Below are positions 33,920 to 43,284 of a DNA stretch of 64,000 nt, piece after piece. The stretch lies in NCBI GenBank assembly GCA_963843315.1, contig CAWJJU010000006.1, positions 124,001-188,000 of the forward strand, given 5' to 3'. A program made the position numbers and the translations under genes. The notes under the pieces were generated by a model. The model saw nothing but the letters and a program-made list of their open reading frames with translations, had not been told where the DNA came from and ran no database searches. Within the stretch, counting starts at the first letter, position 1, and every line of letters begins with the position of its first letter. The stretch comes from JAWVFM01 sp963843315. GTDB taxonomy: Bacteria > Actinomycetota > Thermoleophilia > Solirubrobacterales > 70-9.

Positions 33920-34669
33920 CTACCTGAAGAGGTCGTCGGCCTCGGCTCGCCGCAGATCCGCCGCGCCGGGCCCGTCGTCCGCGGTGACGTGCCGGCCGAG
34001 GCCGCGAAGCAGCACGGCCGGCGTGCCCGAGGCCTTGTCGCGTGCAAGGTCCGCCGCCGCCGCGGCCGCGTCGGCGACGGCGATTTCCGTCGCGGCCAGC
34101 GGGCGCCCGTCGCGGTCGGCCCGCCCGCGCCAGTCGTCGAGGGGCCGCAGGCCCGCGCAGCCGATGGCGACGTCCACCTGGCCGCGGCGCCACGGGCGGC
34201 CGAAGCTGTCGGCGATCACCACGGCCGGCGATGCTCCGGACTCGGCCCGGATCTCTGCGCGCAGGCGCCGCGCCGAGCTGTCGGCGTCCACGGGGAGCAG
34301 CACGACGCGCTCGGTGCCCGGGACGTTGGAGAGGTCGATCCCGGCGTTTGCGCACACGAGGCCCGAGTGGGTGCGCACGATCAGCACGCCGCGCTCGGCG
34401 CGGACGATCGCCGCGGTCTCGCCGAGGATCAACTCCACCACGCGCGGGTCCTTGTCGAGCCGCGCCGCCAGCTCCTGGGCCCGCGGGCCCGGCTGCACGG
34501 CGGCGAGATCCGCGACCCTGCCCTCCGCCTTGGAGATCGCCTTCTGGGAGACGACGAGCACATCGTCGGAGCCGAGAGGCTCGGAGGCCCGCGCGATCAG
34601 GGCGCCGAGCGGGGTCCCCGCCTCGATCTCAGGCAGGCCCGCGATCGCGACGGCGCTGATGGCGCTCAC
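33920..34669 (-). CDS. cofE: Coenzyme F420-0:gamma-glutamyl ligase
   Basis: A 249-residue enzyme adding gamma-linked glutamate to F420-0 with GTP (FbiB N-domain in mycobacteria). Family blocks: VVSQKAISKAEGRV, GLVCANAGIDLSNV and DSFGRPWRRGQVDVAIGCAG. The C-terminal nitroreductase-like domain of FbiB is absent, so this is the stand-alone CofE form. GTG 34669 overlaps the cofC stop (GTGA). Last gene of the F420 operon. Confidence 0.9.
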   Translation of the reverse strand: MSAISAVAIAGLPEIEAGTPLGALIARASEPLGSDDVLVVSQKAISKAEGRVADLAAVQPGPRAQELAARLDKDPRVVELILGETAAIVRAERGVLIVRTHSGLVCANAGIDLSNVPGTERVVLLPVDADSSARRLRAEIRAESGASPAVVIADSFGRPWRRGQVDVAIGCAGLRPLDDWRGRADRDGRPLAATEIAVADAAAAAADLARDKASGTPAVLLRGLGRHVTADDGPGAADLRRAEADDLFR

Positions 34670-35329
34670 GAGCCGGCCAGCGCCTCGGCGGTGCACGGCG
34701 CCGCCGACGGCTCGGTGGCAAGCCGCGAGCGAAGCTCCTCGAGGTCGTCGGGCGTGTCGAGGTCGAGGGCGAGGGAGGGGAGCTCCTCGATCGCGCCCTC
34801 GAGCCCGCGCGCGGCGGCGAGCTCGAGGTGGCGCTCGCGGCTGCCGGGGCCAAAGGCCGGCGAGATCGCGTCGGGGGGCGCAAGCACCAGCCCGTTGGTC
34901 CCGGAGCCGTGGCGGTCTTCGATCACGCCCACACGCCCCTCTCGCGCCCGTCCGAGCGCGCCGTCGAGCTCGGCGGGGTCGAGGAGCGGGCAGTCGCCGG
35001 GCAGCAGCGCCGCGCATGCCGAGCCCAGCGACTTCGCGCGGATCACGCCGAGGGTGGCTGCCTCGGAGTGGCCGGGGTCGGAGGGGTCGCGCAGGACCTC
35101 GATCGGCGTCGTCATCCGCTTCGCCGCCCGCATGGCGACTTTCTCGGCGCGCCGCTCACCGCTGACCACGATGACTCGCTCGATGAGCTTCGCGCGCTCG
35201 AGTGCGGCCAGGACATCCTCGAGCATGGCGGCCAGAAGCCAGGCGCGAGCGCGCAGCGTCGAGGGTGTCGCCCAGGCGGCTCTTGGCCGACCGGAAGCGC
35301 TTGACCGGCAGGACCGCCGTGGCCTTCAT
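34666..35329 (-). CDS. cofC: Phosphoenolpyruvate/2-phospholactate guanylyltransferase (frameshifted)
   Basis: CofC/FbiD activates phospholactate or PEP with GTP for F420 side-chain synthesis. The N-terminus (ATG 35329, MKATAVLPVKRFRSAKSRLG) carries the nucleotide-binding start; a single-base shift near 35236 leads to MLEDVLAALERAKLIERVIVVSG and GSACAALLPGDCPLLDP. Total about 220 residues, as expected. ATG 35329 overlaps the cofD stop (ATGA) and the gene end overlaps cofE. Because it is needed for F420 and both halves are conserved, assembly error is the likely cause. Confidence 0.82.
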
Positions 35330-36264
35330 TCCGCACGCAGGGTGGCCGCGAGCTGCAGGACCCGCTCGGCGAGGGCGCGACGGCCGTCGGCGCCCTCCAT
35401 CAACGTGGGACAGGTGTGGACCCGAAGATCCTCCGGTGGCGGATCGGGGTCGTCGGGGTCGGTGACGATCACGTCGATCACCCCCTCGTAGAGCGAGGCG
35501 ACGCCCGCGGTCGTGCTGGGGCGGCCGATTGCCGCCATGAACGCCTCGGTCGGGCCCTTCACCGACCTGCCCCCGACGAGCGGGCTGACGGCGATGACCG
35601 GCGCGGTCGATCCGACGATCGCCTCCCGGATCTCCGTCACGGAGAGGATCGGGCCGATGGAGATCACCGGGTTGGAGGGCCCGACGACGATGGCCTCGGC
35701 CTCGTGGATGGCCTCGAGGGCCTCGGGGCAGCCCGCCGCGTCCTCGATGCCCTCCAGCGAGACCGCGTCGATCGGCGGTTCGCTGCGGTCGAGGATGAGG
35801 TACTCCTGAAGGTCGCGCCAGCCGCCCGGGGTTCGCAGGCGAGTCCGGACGGGCTGCTCGCTCATCGGGACCACCGACGCCGTCGCGCCGAGGGAGCGGG
35901 CGATCTGGGCCTGGGCGGCGGCGAGGGTGCCGCCCGCCGCGAGAAACTCGGTGCGATACAGACACGCCCCCAGGTCGCGGTCGGACAGTTGGAACCACCC
36001 CGGGGCGCCGAGCAGCTCGAGCCGCTCGTTCACGGTGAAGGAGTCGTCGCGGATTCCCCACCCGCGCTCCTCGTCGATCTGATCCGCGAGCCAGTAGGTG
36101 ACGAGGTCAGGGTCGGGCGAGACGTGCAGCCCGTGCGCCTTGCAGTCGTCGCCCGTGTTGGCGATCACCGTCAGTCCCTCGCCCAGGAGGACCTGCATGC
36201 CTGCGGCGAGCTTCGCCCCGCCGGTGCCGCCGGCCAGCAGGACGACGCGCTCGAAGTCGCTCAC
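35326..36264 (-). CDS. cofD: 2-phospho-L-lactate transferase (CofD/FbiA)
   Basis: A 312-residue enzyme that transfers the phospholactyl (or phosphoenolpyruvyl) group to FO, forming F420-0 or its dehydro form. Family blocks: LLAGGTGGAKLAAGMQ, IANTGDDCKAHGLHVSPD and VVGPSNPVISIGPIL. GTG 36264 overlaps the npdG stop (GTGA). Acts between FbiC (29455) and CofE. Confidence 0.92.
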   Translation of the reverse strand: MSDFERVVLLAGGTGGAKLAAGMQVLLGEGLTVIANTGDDCKAHGLHVSPDPDLVTYWLADQIDEERGWGIRDDSFTVNERLELLGAPGWFQLSDRDLGACLYRTEFLAAGGTLAAAQAQIARSLGATASVVPMSEQPVRTRLRTPGGWRDLQEYLILDRSEPPIDAVSLEGIEDAAGCPEALEAIHEAEAIVVGPSNPVISIGPILSVTEIREAIVGSTAPVIAVSPLVGGRSVKGPTEAFMAAIGRPSTTAGVASLYEGVIDVIVTDPDDPDPPPEDLRVHTCPTLMEGADGRRALAERVLQLAATLRAE

Positions 36265-36953
36265 GCCCAGGGACTAGCGTCGGGAAGGTTGGTGATCCTG
36301 ACGCCCGCGTGGGTCTTGTAGCGAACGTTGATCGAGATGAGCAGAGGTGTGAGCTGCTCGACGATCCGCGCGGTCTCCAGAGCCCCGGCGTTGACGGCCC
36401 GCAGCCCCGGAATGGACTCCACGATCTCCGCCACGCGCGCCTTGTCGGCCTTGCGGTCACCGCACACGAGGATGTCCTCGTCGAGCGTTGCATCCAAGTC
36501 ACCCAACACGGGTGCGCTCACGGTGTGAAGCGTGGCAACCACGGTCACGCCCTCGGGGACCATCTCCTGGGCCTGCTGCGCCGCCGAGCCCTGCCACACG
36601 CCCAGGGTGCGGGTCGCCTTGCCGCTCACGGCCGCTGCCAGCGGCACCGTGCAGTCGACCAGGATCTGGCCCGGCTCCAGCGCGGTGCGCAGGTTGTTGA
36701 GGTTCTCCGACTGGGCGCGGAACGGCACGGTCAGGAAGACGATCGGACCCTGCTTCGCGGCCTCCTCGTTCTGCATTCCGCGCGCCTTCGCGTCCGGCGC
36801 GAGCTCGCGCAGGCGCCCCGCAGCCTCCTCCGCGCGCTCGGCGCTTCGCGAGCCGATCACCACCTCGCGGCCGGCGAGCGCCAGGCGCAGCGCGAGGCCG
36901 AAACCGAGGGCGCCGGTCGCGCCGACGATGGGGATTGGCTGTTCGCCGCTCAT
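36261..36953 (-). CDS. npdG: NADPH-dependent F420 reductase
   Basis: A 230-residue oxidoreductase moving hydride between NADPH and F420. The Rossmann motif is IVGATGALGFGLALRLA and NADP selection is by GSRSAERA; the family block FLTVPFRAQSENL follows. It is the first gene of the overlapping operon npdG-cofD-cofC-cofE, so synthesis and reduction of F420 are co-regulated. A TAGACT box lies nine bases before ATG 36953. Confidence 0.9.
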   Translation of the reverse strand: MSGEQPIPIVGATGALGFGLALRLALAGREVVIGSRSAERAEEAAGRLRELAPDAKARGMQNEEAAKQGPIVFLTVPFRAQSENLNNLRTALEPGQILVDCTVPLAAAVSGKATRTLGVWQGSAAQQAQEMVPEGVTVVATLHTVSAPVLGDLDATLDEDILVCGDRKADKARVAEIVESIPGLRAVNAGALETARIVEQLTPLLISINVRYKTHAGVRITNLPDASPWA

Positions 36954-36962
36954 CGGCGCCGC

Positions 36963-36968
36963 AGTCTA
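36963..36968 (-). promoter_or_regulatory. -10 element TAGACT for the F420 operon
   Basis: Ends nine bases before ATG 36953. The divergent SDR gene has its own box at 37008; only 68 bases separate the two starts. Confidence 0.5.
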
Positions 36969-37007
36969 TGGGGGAGGGGCCGCCGGTCCCGGGGGCGGCC
37001 GGATACA

Positions 37008-37013
37008 TATGCT
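37008..37013 (+). promoter_or_regulatory. -10 element TATGCT for the 37022 SDR gene
   Basis: Ends eight bases before ATG 37022; leaderless start predicted. Confidence 0.5.
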
Positions 37014-37021
37014 GCCGCCCC

Positions 37022-37759
37022 ATGCAGTTCGAAGGGCGTAAGGCACTGGTGACGGGTGGCGCCGGCGGGATCGGCGCGGCGACGGTCCGCCGCCTCGCCG
37101 CCGAGGGCGCCGAGGTGTGGGTCGCCGACCTCAACGAGGAGGCGGCCGGTGAGGTCGCGTCCGAGGTCTCCGGGCACGCGGTGCGCCTCGACGTCACGGA
37201 TCCCGAGTCGGCCAAGGCGGCCGTCGCGGCGGCGGGCGGCACGCTGGACATCCTCATCAACAACGCGGGGATGGACGAGTTCGGCTTCTTCGGCGAGACC
37301 GACCCGGGCCAGTGGCAGCGGGTGCTGGGCGTCAACCTGGTCGGCGTCCTGGCCTGCACGCACGCGGCGCTGCCGGGCATGCGGGCGGCCAGCTACGGGC
37401 GCATCGTCTCCACCTCGTCGGAGGCGGGCCGGGTCGGGTCCAAGGGCTCGGCCGTCTACTCGGCGGCCAAGGGCGGCGTCATCGCCTTCATGAAGGTGAT
37501 CGCCCGCGAGTACGCGCGCTACGGGATCACCGCCAACTCCATCGCCCCCGGGCCCATCGAGACGCCGCTGCTGATGGCGGCCGCCGAATTCGGCGACATC
37601 GGCCAGAAGATCCTCGACAACATGCGCGCCGGCACCCAGATGAAGCGCCTCGGGCAGCCCGAGGAGGTCGCCGCCGCGATCGCATTCCTGGCGTCGGAAG
37701 ACGCCTCCTACGTCACCGGTGAGACGCTGGGCGTCTCCGGCGGCCTCGGGATGGTCTAG
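37022..37759 (+). CDS. Short-chain dehydrogenase/reductase
   Basis: A 245-residue SDR: cofactor motif TGGAGGIG, NNAG, the catalytic Ser in STSSEAG, and YSAAK. An acidic residue after strand 2 (VADLNEE) suggests NAD preference. It resembles 3-oxoacyl-ACP reductase-type SDRs; the substrate is unknown. ATG 37022 is supported by the upstream -10 box; longer frames upstream run through the shared control region. Confidence 0.88.
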   Translation: MQFEGRKALVTGGAGGIGAATVRRLAAEGAEVWVADLNEEAAGEVASEVSGHAVRLDVTDPESAKAAVAAAGGTLDILINNAGMDEFGFFGETDPGQWQRVLGVNLVGVLACTHAALPGMRAASYGRIVSTSSEAGRVGSKGSAVYSAAKGGVIAFMKVIAREYARYGITANSIAPGPIETPLLMAAAEFGDIGQKILDNMRAGTQMKRLGQPEEVAAAIAFLASEDASYVTGETLGVSGGLGMV

Positions 37760-37766
37760 GCCGCGC

Positions 37767-38150
37767 TTGGCCCTCGAGCCCGGGATCGAGCGCACCGACG
37801 AGTTCGTGGTCGAGGGCAGGCTGCTGACCGACGTCGGCGGCACGCTCGGCAGCGAGCGTCCTGTCGACCCCGGGGATGATCGGGATGATGGAGCGCACCG
37901 CCTCCATCCTCGCCTTCGAGAACCTGCCCGAGGGAAGGCCACGGTCGGCTTCGAGGTCTGCATCAAGCACGTCGCAGCCGCCGCCGAGGGGGCGCAATGC
38001 GTGGTCAAGGCGAAGCTGCGCGAGGTGGTCGACGACCGCAAGCTCCACTTCGACGTCGAGGTGCTCGAGGGCGAGCGGACTCTCGGCGTCGGCACCCACC
38101 AGCGCCGGGTCGTGTCGACCGAATCGAGCCTCGCCAGACCGACTTGCTGA
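37767..38150 (+). CDS. Hot-dog thioesterase (FlK-like), two compensating frameshifts
   Basis: TTG 37767 begins LALEPGIERTDEFVVEGRLL. Between about 37865 and 37935 the conserved sequence (STPGMIGMMERTASILAFEN) lies in another frame, then the first frame resumes at KATVGFEVCIKHVAAAAEG to the end. The frame is therefore open throughout, but with about 24 wrong residues over the active-site Thr/Glu region. Family members hydrolyse acyl-CoA thioesters. Eight bases after the SDR stop, so co-transcribed. Two nearby indels of opposite sign suggest assembly errors. Confidence 0.65.
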   Translation: MALEPGIERTDEFVVEGRLLTDVGGTLGSERPVDPGDDRDDGAHRLHPRLREPARGKATVGFEVCIKHVAAAAEGAQCVVKAKLREVVDDRKLHFDVEVLEGERTLGVGTHQRRVVSTESSLARPTC

Positions 38151-38432
38151 AAGTCAGCGCGGTATCGGGATACCAGCGAGCGCCCTTGGACGCGAACAGC
38201 TGGCCCTGGCCGATCATGAGGTGACCGCGGATGGTGCGCTCCGAGCATCCGAGCTCGCGAGCGACGTCGGCGGCCGTGGCCCCCGGGCGGCGCTGCAGGA
38301 GCGCGTGGATGCTCTCGAGCTCGACCTCCTCGGTCCAGGCCTCGATCTGCCCGTACCGGCTGCCCGTCTCGGGGGCGGCGAACACTGGCTCCGCATCAGG
38401 GCGGGAGCGTCTATGACTTCTGAATCGAACAT
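38120..38432 (-). pseudogene. Small helix-turn-helix protein, frameshifted, end uncertain
   Basis: ATG 38432 follows a TAGCCT box by nine bases and begins MFDSEVIDAPAL; the frame shifts near 38397 into FAAPETGSRYGQIEAWTEE. Next comes a helix-turn-helix, IHALLQRRPGATAADVARE then LGCSERTIRGHLM, ending around YPDTALTFSKSVW. The 3' boundary is unclear because the frame continues antisense to the thioesterase. Coding status rests on the plausible HTH and promoter. Confidence 0.45.
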
Positions 38433-38441
38433 GTGTTCCGC

Positions 38442-38447
38442 AGGCTA
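38442..38447 (-). promoter_or_regulatory. -10 element TAGCCT for the 38432 gene
   Basis: Ends nine bases before ATG 38432 on the minus strand. Confidence 0.35.
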
Positions 38448-38507
38448 GGAAGGCCTTCGGACGGAAGCCGCGCCCTGCAAGATTCCGCCCAAACCGTGCC
38501 TGCAGGC

Positions 38508-38513
38508 TAGATT
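38508..38513 (+). promoter_or_regulatory. -10 element TAGATT for the HMG-CoA lyase gene
   Basis: Ends seven bases before ATG 38521; leaderless start predicted. Confidence 0.5.
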
Positions 38514-38520
38514 CCAGGGC

Positions 38521-39439
38521 ATGAGCGAGCTTCCGCAGCGAGCGCGAATCCGCGAGGTCGGGCCCCGCGACGGCTTCCAGAACGAGCCCGAGATCATCCC
38601 GACGACGGAGAAGATCCGGTTGATCGACATGCTCGCCGCGAGCGGCCTGGACCGCCTGGAGGTGACCTCGTTCGTGCGCGCCGACGTGATCCCCCAGCTT
38701 GCCGACGCGGCCGAGGTCCTGGAGGGGATCTCGCGGCCACAGGGCGTGAGCTACTCCGTCCTGGTGCCGAACGAGCGCGGCCTCGACCGGGCCCTCGAGC
38801 AGCGCGGCCGCTTCGACGAGGTGAACCTGTTCCTCTCGGCTTCGGAGACGCACAACCGCAAGAACGTCAACCGCTCGGTCGCCGAGTCGCTCGCGGGCAT
38901 CGAGGCAACCGTGGTGCGCGCGCGAGCCGAGGGGATTCGCTGCGAGGGTGTCATCTCCACGTCGTTCGGCTGCCCGTACGAGGGCGACGTCCCACAGGAG
39001 CGGGTGCTCGATATCGCCGCGGCCCTGGCCGCCGCCGGCTGCGAGGAGGTCGCATTCGGGGACACGACCGGGATGGCGAACCCGCGCCAGGTCCGCTCCT
39101 TCTTCGAGGCCGCCCGCGAGCGTCTCGGCGACGTCGAGCTCACCGCGCACTTCCACAACACGCGCGGACAGGGGCTCGCCAACGCGCTCGCGGCGCTGGA
39201 GGCGGGCATCGACTCGTTCGAGTCGTCGTTCGGCGAGCTCGGCGGCTGCCCGGTTCCCCCGGGGTCGACCGGCAACGTCTCGACGGAGGACCTCGTCTCG
39301 ATGCTCCACGAGATGGGGATCGAGACCGGCATCCGCCTCGACGCGCTGCTCGAGGCCTCGCGCGCGCGCGCAGCAGGCCCTGGGCCGCCCGCTCGGGGCG
39401 CACGTCCTTCGCGCCGGGCCGGTCGACTGGCAGCGATAG
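38521..39439 (+). CDS. mvaB: Hydroxymethylglutaryl-CoA lyase (C-terminal frameshift)
   Basis: A TIM-barrel lyase splitting HMG-CoA to acetyl-CoA and acetoacetate (last step of leucine breakdown). Blocks: EVGPRDGFQNEP, the metal-binding Asp, SFGCPYEGDV, FGDTTGMANPRQV, AHFHNTRGQGLAN and GELGGCPVPPGSTGN with the catalytic Cys. The natural C-terminus (AQQALGRPLGAHVL, stop at 39439) is in another frame after a CG-repeat near 39365; read straight through, the frame ends at 39453 with a scrambled tail. Confidence 0.85.
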
Positions 39440-39442
39440 GCT
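39437..39442 (+). promoter_or_regulatory. -10 element TAGGCT for the 39450 gene
   Basis: Overlaps the lyase stop and ends seven bases before GTG 39450. Confidence 0.45.
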
Positions 39443-39449
39443 CCATTTC

Positions 39450-39840
39450 GTGAAAGCGACGCATTCGTCAACGCCGTCGAGGCGATGGACTCCTCCGCGG
39501 TGCCGGACGTCCTCGCCGAGGACGTGGTCTTCAACAGTCCCGTCGTGTTCAAGGCATACAGCGGCCGGGACGTCGTGGGCGCGATCCTCACGGAGGGCGC
39601 CATGAGGGTCTTCGAGGACTTCTCCTACACGGATCGCTTCGAGAACGACGATTCGGCCGTGCTGGTCTTCAAGGCCCGGGTCGGCGATCGCCAGGTCCAG
39701 GGCATCGACATGCTGCGCTTCGACGGCGAGGGCCGGGTGCGGGAGCTCACGGTGATGGTGCGCCCGATGTCGGGATGCACGCCCTCGCGGAGGCGATGGC
39801 CGCCAGGCTCGAGGCCGCGGGAGTAGCCCCACCCGCCTGA
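39450..39840 (+). CDS. SnoaL/NTF2-like protein (two frameshifts)
   Basis: About 130 residues of a cone-shaped alpha+beta (SnoaL/NTF2-like) domain. The central frame reads MDSSAVPDVLAEDVVFNSPV to LTVMVRPMSG. Just upstream, DAFVNAVEAMDSS is continuous with it but connects to GTG 39450 only with a one-base repair near 39460. A second shift near 39770 restores the natural end MHALAEAMAARLEAAGV and stop 39838-39840. Function unknown (often polyketide cyclases or small-molecule isomerases). Confidence 0.6.
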
Positions 39841-39842
39841 GC

Positions 39843-39882
39843 CCGTCCCTGGCCGGTCCCCAGAGGGGGCAACGAGGGACGG
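39843..39882. terminator. Two-tier palindrome between convergent genes
   Basis: Outer stem CCGTCCCT/AGGGACGG, inner stem CCCC/GGGG around AGA. It occupies the 48-base gap between the SnoaL-like gene and the convergent sulfatase. Likely bidirectional terminator. Confidence 0.55.
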
Positions 39883-39888
39883 CGTCGG

Positions 39889-41385
39889 TCATTCGCAGGC
39901 CGAGGGACCTTCAGTGCCGCTGCAGGCGGCGAGGGCCGCCACACGCGCGGCGAGGGCCGCCTGCTCCGACGCGTGGGCCGGGTCGCCGGCGAGGTTGTCG
40001 AGCTCGAACGGGTCGGTGTCGAGGTCGTAGAGCTCCTGGAGGCCGCCGCCGTAGTCGACGTAGATGCGGTCCGGCGTGCTGATGGCCTGGTAGGCGAACG
40101 GTTCGCCGCGGTAGCGAGTCGAGATCTCGGCGGGCACGCCACGGTCCTCCGGGAAGGTCCCGCGCCCCCCGACGAGGGGGCGGAGGCTGCGGCCGTCGAG
40201 GACCCTGCATTTGCCGGCGGCGTTGCACGGCTGCGGGTCGCCCGCGTAGTCGAGAAGGGTCGGGGCGATGTCCGTGTTCGAGACCGTCGCGTCGGAGACC
40301 CCCGGCTCGGCGTGGCCCCTGTAGGCGGCCGGGACGCTCATCGCGAACGGGACCCGCAGGTCGGGCTCGTAGGGAAGGATCTTGCCGCGGGTCAGGCGGT
40401 GCTCGCCGAAGAAGAAGCCGTTGTCGGAGAGATAGACGACGATCGTGCGCGCCAGCTGGCCGGTGCGCTTCAGCTCGGTGCGGACCCTCTCGATGTCGCT
40501 GTCGGTGGCGTGCATCGTCGCCGCGGTGCAGCGGTAGCGGCGCGTCACCCGGTTGATGACGGTCGCGTCCAGGGGCGCGAGGCCGCTGACGAGGGGAGGC
40601 TTGTCGGAGACGTCCGCCTCGTTGAAGGAGGGATCGACCGGCAGCGGCAGGTGCGCGAAGCGCGCCCCCTCGCGGTGGCCCGGGGGAGTGGGCGCCAGCG
40701 GCGGGCAGTTCAGTCCCCGCTTCGCGGGGTTGCGGCCGCCTGGGGCGTCATGGGGCGCGTTGTAGGCCAGCCACATGAAGAACGGTCGCTTTGCCTTCGC
40801 GCTGTCGGCGATGAAGCTGCGCGCGTCGGCCGTGAAGACGTGGGTCGAGTAGTCCGCACGCCTGTGGCCGAAGGTCAGCCTCCTGCCGTCGTCGCTGATC
40901 CCGTAGTTGTAGTAGCCGGGCTTGCCGTCGAAGGCGAACCAGTGGCTGAAGCCCGGAGCGGGGGTGGCCTCGAAGTGGTCGGTGTAGTGGTTGAGGAACT
41001 TGCCGACCAGCGCCGTCCTGTAGCCGGCCTGGCGCAGCCACACGGGCAGCGTCGTCCACTTGTTTCGCAGCGACGGATAGCCGGGGTGGTTGGAGAACAC
41101 GCCGTTGTTGTGGGGGTACTGGCCGGTGAGGACGCCCGCGCGGTCGGGGCAGCACAGGGGCGGCGCCGCGAGGCCGTTCTCGAAGAAGGTGCCCTTGTTC
41201 ACCAGCCACGAGAAGGTGTTGGGCATGATGGCCCGGGTGAACGTGTTCGAGGCCTGATCGTCGACCTGGATCACCAGGAAGTTGGGGCGGGGCCGGGCGG
41301 CGGCGGAGCTTGCCGACGCGAGCAGCGCAAGACAGGCGGCCGCCAGGCACAGCGCCGAGCGACCCCGGAAGAACCGCCTTTTCAC
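39889..41385 (-). CDS. Secreted sulfatase
   Basis: A 498-residue exported alkaline-phosphatase-superfamily sulfatase. Signal peptide at about residues 1-30 (SALCLAAACLALLASASSAAA), N-terminal metal site FLVIQVDDQ, and the formylglycine motif C-x-P-x-R in LCCPDRAGVLTG, activated by a formylglycine-generating enzyme not in the window. Further ligands are in VVYLSDNGFFFGEHRL. Eight or more cysteines suggest disulfides. GTG 41385 is the best start although no clear ribosome site precedes it. Substrate (sulfated sugar or ester) unknown. Confidence 0.87.
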   Translation of the reverse strand: MKRRFFRGRSALCLAAACLALLASASSAAARPRPNFLVIQVDDQASNTFTRAIMPNTFSWLVNKGTFFENGLAAPPLCCPDRAGVLTGQYPHNNGVFSNHPGYPSLRNKWTTLPVWLRQAGYRTALVGKFLNHYTDHFEATPAPGFSHWFAFDGKPGYYNYGISDDGRRLTFGHRRADYSTHVFTADARSFIADSAKAKRPFFMWLAYNAPHDAPGGRNPAKRGLNCPPLAPTPPGHREGARFAHLPLPVDPSFNEADVSDKPPLVSGLAPLDATVINRVTRRYRCTAATMHATDSDIERVRTELKRTGQLARTIVVYLSDNGFFFGEHRLTRGKILPYEPDLRVPFAMSVPAAYRGHAEPGVSDATVSNTDIAPTLLDYAGDPQPCNAAGKCRVLDGRSLRPLVGGRGTFPEDRGVPAEISTRYRGEPFAYQAISTPDRIYVDYGGGLQELYDLDTDPFELDNLAGDPAHASEQAALAARVAALAACSGTEGPSACE

Positions 41386-41494
41386 CGGGAGGTGCAAGGC
41401 CCGGGACGGTAGCGAAGCTCCCGGCCACGGGGTCCAAATGGGTACGCTGCGCGACCCCGCCGCCCGGCGGGCGACACAGCGAAGAAGGGAAGGC

Positions 41495-42379
<885 letters not shown>

Positions 42380-42397
42380 GCCAGGGCCGATCTGAGC

Positions 42398-42403
42398 GAT
42401 AAT
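42398..42403 (+). promoter_or_regulatory. -10 element GATAAT for the 42413 gene
   Basis: Ends nine bases before GTG 42413. Confidence 0.45.
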
Positions 42404-42412
42404 CGGGAGGCC

Positions 42413-43234
42413 GTGGCCGATCCTGCCGACAGCCGCGCCGCCGACAGCCGCGACGACGCCCGCAGCGTCGTCGACGAGGTGAGAGGCGCAGACTTCCACG
42501 TGAAGGCGCGCGGCTACGACCGTCGCCAGGTCGACGAGTTCCTTCGTTCCCTGGCGCGGCGCCTCGAGAGCAGCGCGACCTTCGACCCCGACGTCGTCAA
42601 GCGCAGGCTCGAGTCGATCGGAGAGTCCACGTCGGGCATCCTCACCGCCGCGGAGGAGACCGCGCGCCGCCTGCAGGGCGACGCTACCGAGGAGGCGGAA
42701 CGCCTGCGCGACACCGCCGCCGAGGCCGCCGAGGGGCTTCGCGAGGAGGCTCGCAAGTTCGCCGAGACGACCCGGGCGGAGGCGACCGACGAAGCACGCC
42801 GCCTGCGTGCCGAGGCGACCCGCAAGGCAGAGGAGCTGGTGAGCGCAGCGGAGGCGCGCGCCGAGGAGCTGATCGAGCGAAGCATCGAGCGCCGCCGCGT
42901 GCTCGACGTGAACATCTCGCGCCTTCGCGAGCGCCGGGCGGACATCGCCGATCGCCTGCGCGAGCTCGCCGAGGAGCTCCGCGGCCTGGCCGACGACGAC
43001 CCGGAGGCGTCGATGGAGGACGACGACGTCGCGGCGCTCGCGCTGGAGGCCGAGCCGGACATCGACGAGGCGGACGCGCTCGAGCTCGACGAGCCCGGGG
43101 ATCTCGCCGACAAGGACGCCGCGTCCGAGCCCACGGCCGACGACACGCAGGTCCTCGAGGCCCCGGATCGGCCGCGGCCGATCGACTTCGGCTTCGAGGA
43201 CGAGAACGCAGGCCGCCCGGACCTCGACCGCTGA
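42413..43234 (+). CDS. DivIVA-domain coiled-coil protein
   Basis: A 273-residue cytoplasmic protein. A DivIVA/Wag31-like head lies at about residues 25-60 (FHVKARGYDRRQVDEFLRSL), then a long charged coiled coil to about 195, then an acidic tail rich in Asp and Glu. DivIVA proteins mark poles or septa and organise growth; the conserved head lipid-binding Phe/Arg are only partly matched. Standing alone rather than next to division genes, so a scaffold role is inferred. Confidence 0.75.
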   Translation: MADPADSRAADSRDDARSVVDEVRGADFHVKARGYDRRQVDEFLRSLARRLESSATFDPDVVKRRLESIGESTSGILTAAEETARRLQGDATEEAERLRDTAAEAAEGLREEARKFAETTRAEATDEARRLRAEATRKAEELVSAAEARAEELIERSIERRRVLDVNISRLRERRADIADRLRELAEELRGLADDDPEASMEDDDVAALALEAEPDIDEADALELDEPGDLADKDAASEPTADDTQVLEAPDRPRPIDFGFEDENAGRPDLDR

Positions 43235-43269
43235 GCACGCGGCCCACTCTGGCCCCGCGCCGGCCCATC

Positions 43270-43275
43270 TAGACT
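43270..43275 (+). promoter_or_regulatory. -10 element TAGACT for the 43285 gene
   Basis: Ends nine bases before ATG 43285. Confidence 0.5.
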
Positions 43276-43284
43276 CCGCCCGCG

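Noticed and set aside
38005..39603. 532-codon minus-strand frame across HMG-CoA lyase
   Set aside because: Opposite a well-conserved lyase; only the segment around 38120-38400 resembles a real HTH protein.
42413..43234. Chromosome partition or ATP synthase b-like subunit
   Set aside because: The N-terminal GYDRRQVDEFL block fits a DivIVA head better; no other ATP synthase genes are nearby.
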